The position numbers were made by a program, and so were the translations under genes. Shown here one piece after another: positions 34,402 to 43,459 of a stretch of 64,000 nt of DNA (within the stretch, counting starts at the first letter, position 1; each line of letters opens with the position of its first letter). The stretch is from Sporosarcina sp. ANT_H38 (GTDB lineage: Bacteria; Bacillota; Bacilli; Bacillales_A; Planococcaceae): contig NZ_VOBC01000002.1 of the NCBI RefSeq assembly GCF_008369195.1, forward strand, positions 62,001 to 126,000, given 5' to 3'. The notes under the pieces are model-generated. The model was given only the letters and a program-made list of their open reading frames with translations, was not told the DNA's origin and did not search any database.

Positions 34402-34932
34402 TCACTTCTTCATTTGCGAAATTCGTCTAAAATCTTTGCTTATACTTGATTGTTTTAGTCTTTTTGACTTTAGAAGATTTTTTAAATCAGAGATATTATC
34501 GTATGAAATTTGCACATAAAAGTAGTTTATATACTCAAGAATAGCAAAAACATAAATAAAACCTGCGATAACCAATCCACCTAAAGGTAATGAAGGATAC
34601 CATTTAAAAAAGTCTAAAACGAACATAGCAAGTGAAACGATAATCAAACCTATATTTATTTTCTTTAAACTCTTTAATTTTCGAACGACATGAACAGGAG
34701 TCCTAGATGTATTTTCTCTTTTTAATCGTTTACGTTTTGTATACCAGTAAACAGTCCCTTGTAGTAACAGAAACTCCAAAAGAAAAAAAGATACCCAAAA
34801 AGAATAAAGTGAGTACAACCGTAATCCTGGATAAGTTATATTGTATAGATAACTAATAAGAGCAAACATAACTATCGCAGATGACTCACCTGTATATAAA
34901 TAGGAAAGCCGCTTTTCTAACTTAGCTCTCAT
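34402..34932 (-). CDS. Membrane protein of unknown function
   Basis: 176 residues from the ATG at 34932, preceded by GGTGAGGAG. Four hydrophobic segments at about 18-35, 42-62, 90-110 and 116-140, a basic loop (TKRKRLKRENTSR), and a basic cytoplasmic tail (LKNLLKSKRLKQSSISKDFR). No family recognised. Confidence 0.75.
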   Translation of the reverse strand: MRAKLEKRLSYLYTGESSAIVMFALISYLYNITYPGLRLYSLYSFWVSFFLLEFLLLQGTVYWYTKRKRLKRENTSRTPVHVVRKLKSLKKINIGLIIVSLAMFVLDFFKWYPSLPLGGLVIAGFIYVFAILEYINYFYVQISYDNISDLKNLLKSKRLKQSSISKDFRRISQMKK

Positions 34933-35036
34933 TCTCCTCACCTTTCTACAAATATTAAATTTTCCAGAATCACACCATTTCATCCCGTTTTAACCATTCG
35001 AATAATAACAATATTATACAATATATCGAAAAACCT

Positions 35037-35062
35037 TATTTAACTAACCCCAGTTAGTTTAT
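35037..35062 (-). repeat. Minimal cassette-boundary core
   Basis: TTTAACTAACCCCAGTTAGT: the stem is kept but the spacer is only CCCC. Confidence 0.7.
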
Positions 35063-35084
35063 GTAAAATCCTTCACAATCTCCC

Positions 35085-35306
35085 TTAAAAATAATTGAGG
35101 TAACTTCCAATCAGACACCCAACCCCAATCAATAAATAAATTACTTTTGTAAACCAATATGGTAATTTATCTGTCCAATTCGCTATAAATCCAAGAATGA
35201 TGGAATCGCTTGAACCAAAACCTTCTTCTTTATGAATATTTTTATTGTGTCTAACCCCAAAAGTAATAAATCCTATACCGAAAATTAACAATAAAATGCT
35301 TTCCAT
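35085..35306 (-). CDS. Small two-helix membrane protein
   Basis: 73 residues, AGAAAGGA upstream. N-terminal helix SILLLIFGIGFITFGVR, a loop with GFGSSDSIILGFIANWTDKL, and a C-terminal helix KVIYLLIGVGCLIGSYL. Function unknown. Confidence 0.7.
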   Translation of the reverse strand: MESILLLIFGIGFITFGVRHNKNIHKEEGFGSSDSIILGFIANWTDKLPYWFTKVIYLLIGVGCLIGSYLNYF

Positions 35307-35363
35307 TTAAAATTCCTTTCTACGTTTAAAACCAAGCTACGGTTTTTAAACTCATGAGTCGTT

Positions 35364-35488
35364 TCTTCGACTAATCTGTCCTGTTAGTTCAATAAGAAAA
35401 GAGCTCCATAAGAAGCCCCTGTTGTTGAATTAAAGCACCAGTTAGTTGAATAAGAAAGAGACGCTTATTAAACAATCGGGCCCGATTG
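35364..35488 (-). repeat. Full cassette boundary plus 16-bp palindrome
   Basis: A core CTAATCTGTCCTGTTAG, terminator type 1, B core TTAAAGCACCAGTTAG, then GAGACGC followed by the perfect palindrome CAATCGGGCCCGATTG (35473-35488), where two third-motif halves meet. Confidence 0.85.
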
Positions 35489-35511
35489 CGGTATAAAGTT
35501 GATATCCGTAT

Positions 35512-35688
35512 TTAGCCTTCTTGCTTCTTCTTTCTCTTCCCGATAATAGGAGTCAATAATCCCCACATAATAACGACTACCAAACCAAGAATTCTAACCC
35601 ACAATGGCTTAGTATCAACGAATACAGAGTAGCCAAAATAAACCACCAAAAGTATCCAAAAAATGAATAACCAAGCTTTTCTGTTCAT
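35512..35688 (-). CDS. 58-residue two-helix membrane protein
   Basis: Starts at the ATG at 35688 (GTGGTG upstream); the open frame further up is repeat sequence. Helices AWLFIFWILLVVYFGYSVF and WVRILGLVVVIMWGLLTPII, then a basic tail (GKRKKKQEG). Function unknown. Confidence 0.7.
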   Translation of the reverse strand: MNRKAWLFIFWILLVVYFGYSVFVDTKPLWVRILGLVVVIMWGLLTPIIGKRKKKQEG

Positions 35689-35747
35689 GAGAAACACCAC
35701 TTTTCTATTTAAAAATTTGCAGTTGATTATTATCGAGTTACCGCAAT

Positions 35748-35910
35748 CTGGCCCGATTGTTGAACACAAGTTAAACAAAGCTATTGAACTAACCTGCCCC
35801 GTTAGTTCAATAAGAAAAGAGCTCCCTATTAAGCCCCTGTCGTTGAACTAAAGCACCCGTTAGTTGAATAAGAAGAGGGACGCTTATTCCACAATCGCGC
35901 CTGTTTACGG
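35748..35910 (-). repeat. Full cassette boundary with third motif
   Basis: GGCCCGATTGTTGAACACAA, A core CTAACCTGCCCCGTTAG (35781-35813), terminator type 1 variant, B core CTAAAGCACCCGTTAG (to 35873), then GGGACGCTTATTCCACAATC. Confidence 0.88.
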
Positions 35911-35933
35911 AAATAGTTTCCATTTTTATATAC

Positions 35934-36377
35934 TCAGACATATTTTTCTGGTATGTACAACCGCATATAAAGATAACCATCCTCCATATCGTCTGTTATT
36001 TCAAAGCCTATGTTGATCCAAAATTTTTGTGCGGTTATATTTTCTAGATTAACTGGTAAGGAAATCCTACTTGCATTGTATTCTTTCCGCAAATATTCAA
36101 CACAAAGCCTAGCCGCTGCTGATCCATAGCCTCTTTTTTGAAAACGGCTATCTATCATAAAATTTATGATTTGGGGATTATTTTCGCCAATATACATTAA
36201 AACATAGCCCACCATCACATTATCGGCATAAATTGCAAAGGGCCGTGCACCATCATAAAGCACCCAAGCTTCGGCTAAAGACCACGCTACAGAGTCTACA
36301 AAGCCCTCATTGATAGCAGTTGTATGCAAGTTTAAACATTCTTCATAATTGTCCTGATTAATTGTTCTTAACTCCAT
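35934..36377 (-). CDS. GNAT-family N-acetyltransferase
   Basis: 147 residues from the ATG at 36377, AAGGTGA upstream. GNAT domain: PFAIYADNVMVGYVLMYIGE, INFMIDSRFQKRGYGSAAAR (QKRGYG acetyl-CoA motif) and LPVNLENITAQKFWINIGFE. The pattern resembles the diamine/spermine N-acetyltransferase (BltD/SpeG-like) branch. Substrate unproven. Confidence 0.93.
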   Translation of the reverse strand: MELRTINQDNYEECLNLHTTAINEGFVDSVAWSLAEAWVLYDGARPFAIYADNVMVGYVLMYIGENNPQIINFMIDSRFQKRGYGSAAARLCVEYLRKEYNASRISLPVNLENITAQKFWINIGFEITDDMEDGYLYMRLYIPEKYV

Positions 36378-36591
36378 CAAAAAATATCACCTTCCTAATA
36401 TAGTTAAGGATGTTTAATGTAAATAATTCAACTTTTGAAAAGTGGAATTAGCAAATAAATCTTAATACAACCTGGAAATCCTAGAACTTAATGCACCAAT
36501 TGATTTTGAATCAGTTCTCCTGGATAATAGTCATTCATATAGTCGCATTGCACCACTTTATTATTATAGCTCTATGCCACATAATGGCTCG

Positions 36592-36703
36592 ATTGTGGAA
36601 CAAGCTAAAAAATTTCTTATTGAACTAACCCCGTTAGTTCAATAAGAAAAGAGCTCCCTAAGAAGCCCCTGTCGTTGAACTAAAGCACCCGTTAGTTGAA
36701 TAA
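36592..36703 (-). repeat. Full cassette boundary, shortened A spacer
   Basis: GGCTCGATTG motif, A core CTAACCCCGTTAG (spacer CCCC), terminator type 1, B core CTAAAGCACCCGTTAG. Confidence 0.88.
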
Positions 36704-36897
36704 CAAAACTCCCAATTTGAATCAATAATCAATTGAATTGGCTACATATAACAAGGTTTCAGGAGTATTTTTATCTGATACTCGTTTATCGACACTTAGC
36801 ATATATTACCAATTCTTAAGGTGATTATGTGGATAGCAACTTCTGATAACTGATGATATGTAAACTATTTGCGGCTTTTTTATTCTTAGATAAATGT

Positions 36898-38643
36898 TTA
36901 GGAGAGCCGGTTATACTGCTCAATATCTCGGACTACATTTTGCACTGACCGTTGCCAAAATTCTGGTTGAGAAAGATCGATTTGGAAATGTTTTTTTACC
37001 AGCTGTTCCAGTGGCAGTCTTCCCGTTTCACTCAAGAAGCCCTTAAATTTCCGCTTGAAATGTTCATCTTCTTTCGCTTGTTCTAAAAGACCGATACTAA
37101 ATAAAAACCCGAACGAATAGGGATAATTGTAAAAAGGAATCGTTGCCTGGTAGAATTGCACGTATTTCATCCATACATAAGGCTCATATTCACGTAAACT
37201 GCTTCCATACGCTTTTTCCTGACATCTAAGTGAAAGTTCTTCTATCTGTCGAACATTCAAAGGGCTTTCTTTTCGATATTGATAAAACTCATTTTCAAAT
37301 AAGTAGGCTCCTCTGATCGACATCAGGTAATTCAGGCTGCGTTCAATCTTCGGTCCCAGAATCGCTTTTTTGACCGAGGCTTCATTTGCCTTTTGAAGCA
37401 TATGATTAGTGAAAACTGTCTCAAAAAAGATGGAAGATGTTTCCGCCATTGTCATTTCCAACAGATCATCTGTGAACTGCAGCGAAGGGGTATCGTGCAT
37501 CTGTTTAAAGTGCCATGCATGACCCAATTCATGTGCAAGCCTTCTGGCACTATCTAAGTTGTTGTCATAACTTAATGAAATCCGTGATTCCCCTTCCTGA
37601 ATAAAAGGTGCACAAAATCCACCGGATGATTTTGTTTTGCGTGGCTCTGCATCTACCCATCCTTTTGTAAGAGCTTCTTTCACGAACTCGCTCATATTGC
37701 TGTCAATAGTAGCAAGTGAATTGATGATTTCATAAGCAGCCTGTGAGAACGTGATCGGAAAAGAAACATTTTGAGATGAAGTCATCAACTCATGCCATGA
37801 CATTTTTTCAGTTCCGACTTCTTTCTTATTAAAATAACTTGAAAGCCCTTTCATATTGTCGTCTACTGCATTCCACATGGCATCGAGTGTTTGACTTGTT
37901 ATGCCATTGAATTTGAGGGATTCATCAAGGTAATCTATCTTCTTGAGTTTGTTTTCATGAAGTCTAATCCCAACCATTTGGTTATAAATTGAAGCAAAGA
38001 TATTCGATTGTGCTTCCAAGGTTCTATTCAGTTCAGTAAACACATGTAGCCGTTCATTCTGCTCTGGATGTACCAAAGCTTGTTCCATCGCTTCCGCAAA
38101 AGAGATTTCTTTCTTTACGTGGCCAAGACCAATTTCTACTTTTAGGTTGTTCCGGACTTGACTATAAAGGTCTTCAAGACCGCTTAGCGTTTCTCGGGAA
38201 AAGTTTGAAATCATCTTTTCCTGCTTACTATTCCTTTTACGATTGTTTACTAATTCTGCAAGAAAATTCATCGGTTTGGTATTGTTTATCCACTCTGTAA
38301 GTTGTGTTTCATTCATTTCGTTGAGTCGTTCTTCCAAGTTAGTAACAATAGAATAAACTTGTGATTTTAAGGTTGAGATAATTCCGATGACAGAGGTTAA
38401 TTGGGAAGGCTCAATATCTTCAGTGGTCAAGCAGTAATAAAAAGATTCGGCTGATTCAATCTGGCTGATCAATTGCGAAAGTTTTAGGACTTCACTATCC
38501 CTTAAAACAGCTAAATTTGACTCCTTCTCGATTTCAAGTAACTTTTCCTTAACCATGCCCATCTGATTTTTAAATTTTTTTACATCTGCTTCATATTGAA
38601 GCGAACTTAAATTCCAGCGAGTGATTAAACTAGATGTCTCCAT
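36898..38643 (-). CDS. M3-family oligoendopeptidase F-like
   Basis: 581 residues, GGTGGAAGGGAT upstream of the ATG. Zincin with HELGHAWHF (His371, Glu372, His375) and the third-ligand helix TMAETSSIFFE near residue 397. N-terminal helical half (1-200) and the PYSFGFLFSIGLL segment near 515 match the PepF clade. Cytoplasmic endopeptidase for short peptides. It has the highest coding quality in this zone and no B core directly after its stop, so it may be a resident gene rather than a cassette. Confidence 0.93.
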   Translation of the reverse strand: METSSLITRWNLSSLQYEADVKKFKNQMGMVKEKLLEIEKESNLAVLRDSEVLKLSQLISQIESAESFYYCLTTEDIEPSQLTSVIGIISTLKSQVYSIVTNLEERLNEMNETQLTEWINNTKPMNFLAELVNNRKRNSKQEKMISNFSRETLSGLEDLYSQVRNNLKVEIGLGHVKKEISFAEAMEQALVHPEQNERLHVFTELNRTLEAQSNIFASIYNQMVGIRLHENKLKKIDYLDESLKFNGITSQTLDAMWNAVDDNMKGLSSYFNKKEVGTEKMSWHELMTSSQNVSFPITFSQAAYEIINSLATIDSNMSEFVKEALTKGWVDAEPRKTKSSGGFCAPFIQEGESRISLSYDNNLDSARRLAHELGHAWHFKQMHDTPSLQFTDDLLEMTMAETSSIFFETVFTNHMLQKANEASVKKAILGPKIERSLNYLMSIRGAYLFENEFYQYRKESPLNVRQIEELSLRCQEKAYGSSLREYEPYVWMKYVQFYQATIPFYNYPYSFGFLFSIGLLEQAKEDEHFKRKFKGFLSETGRLPLEQLVKKHFQIDLSQPEFWQRSVQNVVRDIEQYNRLS

Positions 38644-39105
38644 ATCCCTTCCACCCCATGTCTATATTATAAGAAAACTATTGCCTCATCAGATTACCAT
38701 AAAATCCCGAAAAATATTAATTAACTATTGACAATTTTAGCACTCTATTCCCTATGTATGAATAAAACAAATTACATTTCAAAAACTTTGGAGTATATAG
38801 AAAGAAAACTAATTAAAGACCGTTCGTAAAAATGGATAACGACTTTACGAGCATCTCCTTATTTCCAGATACCTTTATGAACTGTGTTTCCATTCAAAAT
38901 TAAACAACTTTATTATTTGTTGACACTAAATATGGTATAAATCTCAATTAATAGTATCACTGTTCTTATTCAACTAAATGCGGCGTTAGTTCAATAAGAA
39001 AAAGCTACCCCTAAAGGCAGCCTCTTGTTAAACTAAAGCACCCGTTAGTTTAAGTGCAATCATTCACATACTAAAGGGATTGTTAGGCGAATTGTTGAAT
39101 TAACC
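38644..39105. other. Intergenic region with one cassette boundary
   Basis: No gene seen in 38644-38960 (AT-rich). The boundary element follows at 38965-39055. Confidence 0.65.
38965..39055 (-). repeat. Full cassette boundary (A, terminator 2, B)
   Basis: A core CTAAATGCGGCGTTAG, minus-strand hairpin GGCTGCCTTTAGGGGTAGC then TTTTTC, B core CTAAAGCACCCGTTAG. Confidence 0.88.
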
Positions 39106-39654
39106 TTAGCATTGATTCCAGTCTCTTTTTAACAAAGAAAAAGAATAGTGGTCATAATACTTTCCTCTAAACAAATGCTTATCTCTGTAAATCCCTTCAT
39201 TCTTAAATCCTAGCTTTTCTAATAATTTTATAGAATTGATATTTTCCAAAGCTACAAATGCGTTAATTCTATTCAGTGCCATATTATTAAAGCCACTTTC
39301 GATAGCTACTTTCAATCCCTCTTTCATATATCCCTGTCCCCAATATTCGTGCCATAAATCATAGCCTATCTCCGCCGTTCTATTCCAAGAATCATATCCA
39401 CACGTTCCAATTTGTTGCTGATTATTTTTTTCGACTAATATCCACCGATTAAATCCTTTTTCTTCAGGATTTGAATTCCATTCAACAAACTCTGTAGCTT
39501 CATTTCTAGTAGTAAACAATTCCTCATCATATAAAAATTTACATACTTTTTCGTTGCTGAAGAGTCGATAAATAAAGTCAATATCCTCATTTCCCACATT
39601 CCGCAAAATCAATCTGTCAGTTTCTAAATTAGGGAATTTACTATGTACAGTCAC
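39106..39654 (-). CDS. RimJ/RimL-type GNAT acetyltransferase
   Basis: 182 residues from the GTG at 39654, eight bases after AAGGAG (an in-frame GTG at 39663 overlaps the ribosome site). Acetyltransf_3 features: LETDRLILRNVGNEDIDFIY, IGTCGYDSWNRTAEIGYDLW, HEYWGQGYMKEGLKVAIESG, and NRINAFVALENINSIKLLEK with GF..EG. Probably N-acetylates protein N-termini or small amines. Confidence 0.93.
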   Translation of the reverse strand: MTVHSKFPNLETDRLILRNVGNEDIDFIYRLFSNEKVCKFLYDEELFTTRNEATEFVEWNSNPEEKGFNRWILVEKNNQQQIGTCGYDSWNRTAEIGYDLWHEYWGQGYMKEGLKVAIESGFNNMALNRINAFVALENINSIKLLEKLGFKNEGIYRDKHLFRGKYYDHYSFSLLKRDWNQC

Positions 39655-39759
39655 TTTAAGCACTCCTTATAATAACTAAATTTGAAACATTTATTATTAG
39701 ATGAACAACGTTAAATCTTTACGTCTTTACTATTTGGACAGTCTTTAAAATATGCCTTC

Positions 39760-39785
39760 TTATTCAACTAACCTGCCTCGTTAGT
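39760..39785. repeat. A core upstream of the recombinase gene
   Basis: CTTATTCAACTAACCTGCCT then CGTTAGTAAAAAC; the downstream half diverges right after GTTAGT. Confidence 0.82.
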
Positions 39786-39862
39786 AAAAACACTCCTTAT
39801 GTCTATAATTCTATAAATTCGGCAATAATCCTTTTAACATTACTACTTTTGGAGGAATAGAA

Positions 39863-40702
39863 TTGTTACTATCAAAAGCATGGTCTTCGTTTGAAGCTGA
39901 TAAACAAATACAGGATTTTTCACCACAAACGCTGAAGGCCTATCAGTTACAGTCTAGGCTACTAATCGGTTATTTTAAGGATGTAGAGATGGAATCGCTG
40001 GATACAAATCAACTGAAGGAATACCATGCTGTATCGGTCAAGCATTTGAAACCAGCCAGTCTTGCACATCGCATCCGCTTTATAGAATCTTTTTTTCATT
40101 GTTCTCATGAAGAAGGCTACCTGAGTAAGAATCCAACTTCCAAGATTAAAGAGGCCAAAGTAGGTAAGCGGATACCCAAGTATTTAACCGAACGGGAGAT
40201 TGAACACCTTCGTGAATCCTGTCATACCCCAATAGAAAAAGCGATTTTTGAATTCATGTTTTCTACCGGTTGTCGAATTGGAGAAATAGTTGCGTTAGAA
40301 AAGAACAATATTAATTGGACCAATCAATCCGCGTTCGTTAGAGGAAAAGGTTATAAGGTGAGGGGATTTTATTTTAATATACGATGCGACATATGGCTTA
40401 AACAGTATATTGAAAGCCGTAATGACAATAATCCTGCCATCCTTGTGACAGTCAGGCAGCCACATAAAATAAGTGTTGCCCAAATGCGATACATCATCAA
40501 GCGGATCTCCAATCGTGCTGAAATTATTAAAGAGATTCATCCACACCAACTAAGACACAGCTATGCCACTCATTTGTTGCCTAATGGAGCTCCACTTGAA
40601 GTCATACAAAATCTTATGGGGCATGAGAAAAGTGAAACCACAAGGATATACGCTCATTTAAACGGAAGGATAAGGAAAGAGTATTATCAGAAGTACTTTT
40701 AA
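39863..40702 (+). CDS. Tyrosine recombinase (XerC/D-like integrase)
   Basis: 279 residues, TTG start with TGGAGGAATAG upstream. An N-terminal SAM-like core-binding domain (about 1-95: SPQTLKAYQLQSRLLIGYFK, SLAHRIRFIESFFHCSHEEG) precedes the catalytic domain. All active-site residues are visible: Arg138 in STGCRIGEI, Lys165 (or 162) in RGKGYKVR, His228 and Arg231 in HPHQLRHSYATH, His254 in MGHE, Tyr263 in TTRIYAHL. Length and spacing fit Xer-type enzymes; the extra IntI insertion is not seen. It lies on the opposite strand from most cassettes, between an A core (39760) and a B core (40739). A candidate enzyme for cassette movement (inference). Confidence 0.93.
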   Translation: MLLSKAWSSFEADKQIQDFSPQTLKAYQLQSRLLIGYFKDVEMESLDTNQLKEYHAVSVKHLKPASLAHRIRFIESFFHCSHEEGYLSKNPTSKIKEAKVGKRIPKYLTEREIEHLRESCHTPIEKAIFEFMFSTGCRIGEIVALEKNNINWTNQSAFVRGKGYKVRGFYFNIRCDIWLKQYIESRNDNNPAILVTVRQPHKISVAQMRYIIKRISNRAEIIKEIHPHQLRHSYATHLLPNGAPLEVIQNLMGHEKSETTRIYAHLNGRIRKEYYQKYF

Positions 40703-40738
40703 ATGTAAAAGGAGCAACGTCTTAAAAGACCTTGCTCT

Positions 40739-40767
40739 ACTTGACTAAAGCACCCCGTTAGTCAAAT
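40739..40767 (-). repeat. B core downstream of the recombinase gene
   Basis: TTGACTAAAGCACCCCGTTA then GTCAAATAA: compensated arm change (TTGAC/GTCAA). Preceded by a GAGCAA/TTGCTC hairpin at about 40711-40737. Confidence 0.85.
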
Positions 40768-41583
40768 AATCCCTGCTCTTTCCATTGGTCTAAAATTTTC
40801 CGACTCAAGTCTGTTTAACCAGTTATGCACTAACGCGTTAAATACATCGGTTTGTTCGATTTGTAGGTTGTGACCAGCCATGTCAAGCACTACAAAAGTT
40901 GCCCTTGGGTAATCTTCAATTAGTCGCCACGCATCGTGGTAACCGACTACATTGTCCTGACGTCCTGTGATAATTAGCGTGGGAGACTCAAGTTTAGATG
41001 AAATATCGAAGGTAAAGCCATATCCATTTTGACGAATGTGGTTTACGAATTCATAATTTGTTTGTTTAGAAGGAAGTAAAATTTCATTTCGAAACCTCTC
41101 CCATTCAGTTTGACCTTGCACTACCCCCATGGAGCAAAAACCTTCAGCATCCTCTGGTGACAAATGTGAGATCAAGTTGCTGTCTCTTTTTAGAACGGTC
41201 TGCTGTGGTACTACCCTTTCATCGAATTCAGGTATAGTCAAGGGTGCCATCAACAGTAATCCACGTACTGTGTCCTGCCGTGAACGGACTATCCCCCTGG
41301 CAATGTAGCCACCATAGGAATTACCACAAATAACAAACGGTTGACCTGGGATTATCTCGTCCAAAAGCCGTAATATCGCTTCTAAAATATCATCAGAGTT
41401 CTGAATAGATGGTTGCGATTCGGAATGCCCCATACCTGGTAAATCTATGTATATTCTCTTCCAACCACTTCGTTTCTCGAATAACGGTTCCATTGCATGT
41501 AACATCACTTGATGGTCAAGCGTCCAACCGTGCAACATAACGATGGGATATCCTTCTCCAATTACTTTATGGTAAATCGACAT
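40762..41583 (-). CDS. Alpha/beta hydrolase
   Basis: 273 residues from the ATG at 41583, preceded by AAGGGGGAAAC. YPIVMLHGWTLDHQ oxyanion strand, nucleophile elbow CGNSYGG (Ser about 98), acid in ITGRQDNVVGYHDAW and catalytic His in DMAGHNLQIEQ. The full triad indicates an active esterase/lipase-like or C-C hydrolase enzyme. Substrate unknown. Confidence 0.92.
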   Translation of the reverse strand: MSIYHKVIGEGYPIVMLHGWTLDHQVMLHAMEPLFEKRSGWKRIYIDLPGMGHSESQPSIQNSDDILEAILRLLDEIIPGQPFVICGNSYGGYIARGIVRSRQDTVRGLLLMAPLTIPEFDERVVPQQTVLKRDSNLISHLSPEDAEGFCSMGVVQGQTEWERFRNEILLPSKQTNYEFVNHIRQNGYGFTFDISSKLESPTLIITGRQDNVVGYHDAWRLIEDYPRATFVVLDMAGHNLQIEQTDVFNALVHNWLNRLESENFRPMERAGII

Positions 41584-41668
41584 GTATTTGTTTCCCCCTT
41601 CCCAGTAATAAACCAGATGTATGAACATTTAATCCTCTCATACATCTATTTGAATTTCAATAAATTTC

Positions 41669-41863
41669 CTTATCCAACTAAACTGCCCCGTTAGTTGAAC
41701 AAGAAATTGGATTCGCTAAATGAAATCAATCTTGTATACGCCATGCACACGAGGTTGACATAACACCCATTCACGGAAGTAGTTAACTTCATTATGCAAT
41801 AAGAAAAAGCCACCCTGTAAAGGCAGCCGATTGTTCAACTAAAGCACCCGTTAGTTCAAGAAG
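41669..41863 (-). repeat. Long-form cassette boundary, complete
   Basis: A core CTAAACTGCCCCGTTAG in a GTTGAACAAG flank. Long-form arm (CTTGTATACGCCATGCACAC, TTCACGGAAGTAGTTAACTT). Terminator type 2 (GGCTGCC/GGTGGC then TTTTTC on the minus strand). B core CTAAAGCACCCGTTAG. The best-preserved long form. Confidence 0.9.
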
Positions 41864-42327
41864 AAGTTACAATTTAATTGTTTTTTCGCTTCTTTTACGA
41901 TGGTTGAAATTAAAGATTCTATTGTAATTCCCTCTATATTATCGCCATATCGATAGTCGTCTATCATTTCACTAATCTCATACCATACATTTAATTCTTC
42001 GCTAACAAATTCTTCACGAACTACCTGATAAATTTCATATGCATAGTTAATTGCATTAGATTCATTATCTATTATTTGTTTTAGCAAATACCAGAAGTAA
42101 TACTTAGAACACTCATCCTGCGAGGGTTCTTCTATACCTAATTCTCTCACTGCCCTATGAAAATAATCTTCTACCTCAAAAGTATTTAGAGTTTCACTTA
42201 GGGAAGAAAGTATATTTAGGGATGCAGACGTATCACTATTTTCTAACATTTTGATAGCCCAATTAACATAATCGACTGGTTCTACTTTCTTTTTGAATAT
42301 TTTATAATACAACATTTTAGTTTCCAT
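41851..42327 (-). CDS. 158-residue cassette protein, copy 2 of 3
   Basis: ATG at 42327 after AAGGAG. Same helical acidic protein as at 13408, with Asn for Ser (LENSDT) and Glu for Lys (SQDECS). Left neighbour is a long-form type 2 boundary and right neighbour a type 3 boundary, whereas copy 1 has type 1 and a bare A core. The flanks differ abruptly at the cores while the interior is almost identical, which points to recent movement or conversion through the cores. Confidence 0.82.
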   Translation of the reverse strand: METKMLYYKIFKKKVEPVDYVNWAIKMLENSDTSASLNILSSLSETLNTFEVEDYFHRAVRELGIEEPSQDECSKYYFWYLLKQIIDNESNAINYAYEIYQVVREEFVSEELNVWYEISEMIDDYRYGDNIEGITIESLISTIVKEAKKQLNCNFFLN

Positions 42328-42352
42328 CACTTACTCCTTTTATTTTACTCTT

Positions 42353-42447
42353 CTTGTTCAACTAACCTGCTTCGTTAGTTCAACAAGTAAGAAGAGCTGA
42401 CTAAGCAACCACATGATCTTTCACTAAAGCACCGGTTAGTTTAATAA
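42353..42447 (-). repeat. Full cassette boundary (A, terminator 3, B)
   Basis: A core CTAACCTGCTTCGTTAG in CTTGTTCAA/TTCAACAAG, terminator type 3 (GAAGAGCTGACTAAGCAACC), B core CTAAAGCACCGGTTAG. Confidence 0.9.
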
Positions 42448-42666
42448 AATTTTAAATGAAACATAAAAGGTAAATCCTGATACTAAGAAAAGAGTAATGG
42501 CAGTTGCCTTTCGTTTTTCACGAAATTCAGTAATTCCAGTAACTAAAAGCATTAACCCTATGAAAAACAATACATAAGGAATTATTCCTCCAAATATACC
42601 AGTTATCAAAGCATAACTTGATAAAGCAACAACAATAATGGCTAAAATAAGTCTAAGTATTTTCAA
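42436..42666 (-). CDS. DUF3953-like small membrane protein
   Basis: 76 residues from the TTG at 42666 (GGAGG eight bases upstream); the upstream open frame is not needed. Three hydrophobic segments: LRLILAIIVVALSSYALITG, YVLFFIGLMLLVTGI and ATAITLFLVSGFTFYVSFKI, with the FREKRKA basic loop. Matches the DUF3953 pattern from memory. Function unknown. Confidence 0.78.
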   Translation of the reverse strand: MKILRLILAIIVVALSSYALITGIFGGIIPYVLFFIGLMLLVTGITEFREKRKATAITLFLVSGFTFYVSFKILLN

Positions 42667-42759
42667 CGTTATATCCTCCAAAAATAAAATTAACTCCATT
42701 ACCAATTCCTAATTAATAATATCATTAACTATATATATATTGGGTTGAACTGGATATTT

Positions 42760-42793
42760 CTTATTGAGCTAACCGACCGCATTAGTTTACGTA
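42760..42793 (-). repeat. Cassette-boundary A core, degenerate
   Basis: TTATTGAGCTAACCGACCGC then ATTAGTTTACG. Confidence 0.65.
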
Positions 42794-43459
42794 CATGCCT
42801 TCACAAACTCATTCGAATTTCAACATAAATATCCAGTTAAGGTGAAACTTATTTTATTAGATGCAGGGTGCTGACATAATAGCGTTTTACACTATATCAA
42901 CCTTTTCCTTTAACATAGCCATTTATTATAAAGAACTGTCACTTTCTATAGAGCATCAAATCATTGTACAAAGTACAAAAGTGCCCGAAATTGTATCTTC
43001 GGGCACTTACAATTTTTATAGAAAGTCATCTATTTTTTCTTTCAAAGCAACGCCATTTTTCACTTGAACGTTGTAGGAATGCGACAGGCATCTGAAAACG
43101 AGTATTGCCTATCCAATCTTCCTAATAGGTAAAATGATCCATATCATAAAAAAGTAGAAGCGTCAAAAATATATCCATAAGTGGAATAGCCTGTAATGAT
43201 TAGGAGCCTATAGTTCATTGTATTTGTTATTCTCTATCTCTAGCATAAATCATTGATATCCATTCTTTAGTCTCTTATCATTAAGGTAGTATTGTAGTAA
43301 TGAGATGAATTACTAGCCGAATATATTTTCCATATTAAAGGATTTCATTGAAGCTACTCCAGTGCTAAGGAATGGCTTCAACTCCCCCCTGTAAGGCGTC
43401 TTCGCTTTAATGATTTGTTCAACACATATAGTAACTATACTTCAGGAGGTATTTGACAA
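42794..43459. other. Non-coding region with inverted part of interspersed repeat
   Basis: No gene. 42930-43095 is an inverted partial copy of the second repeat family (ACTGTCACTTTCTATAGAGC; hairpin AGTGCCCGAA/TTCGGGCACT at about 42979-43008; GTTGTAGGAATGCGACAGGC). The rest up to the LPMO ribosome site (TCAGGAGG near 43442) is unremarkable. Confidence 0.7.

Noticed and set aside
42861..43067. 68-codon plus-strand frame
   Set aside because: Lies across an inverted piece of the interspersed repeat; no coding features.
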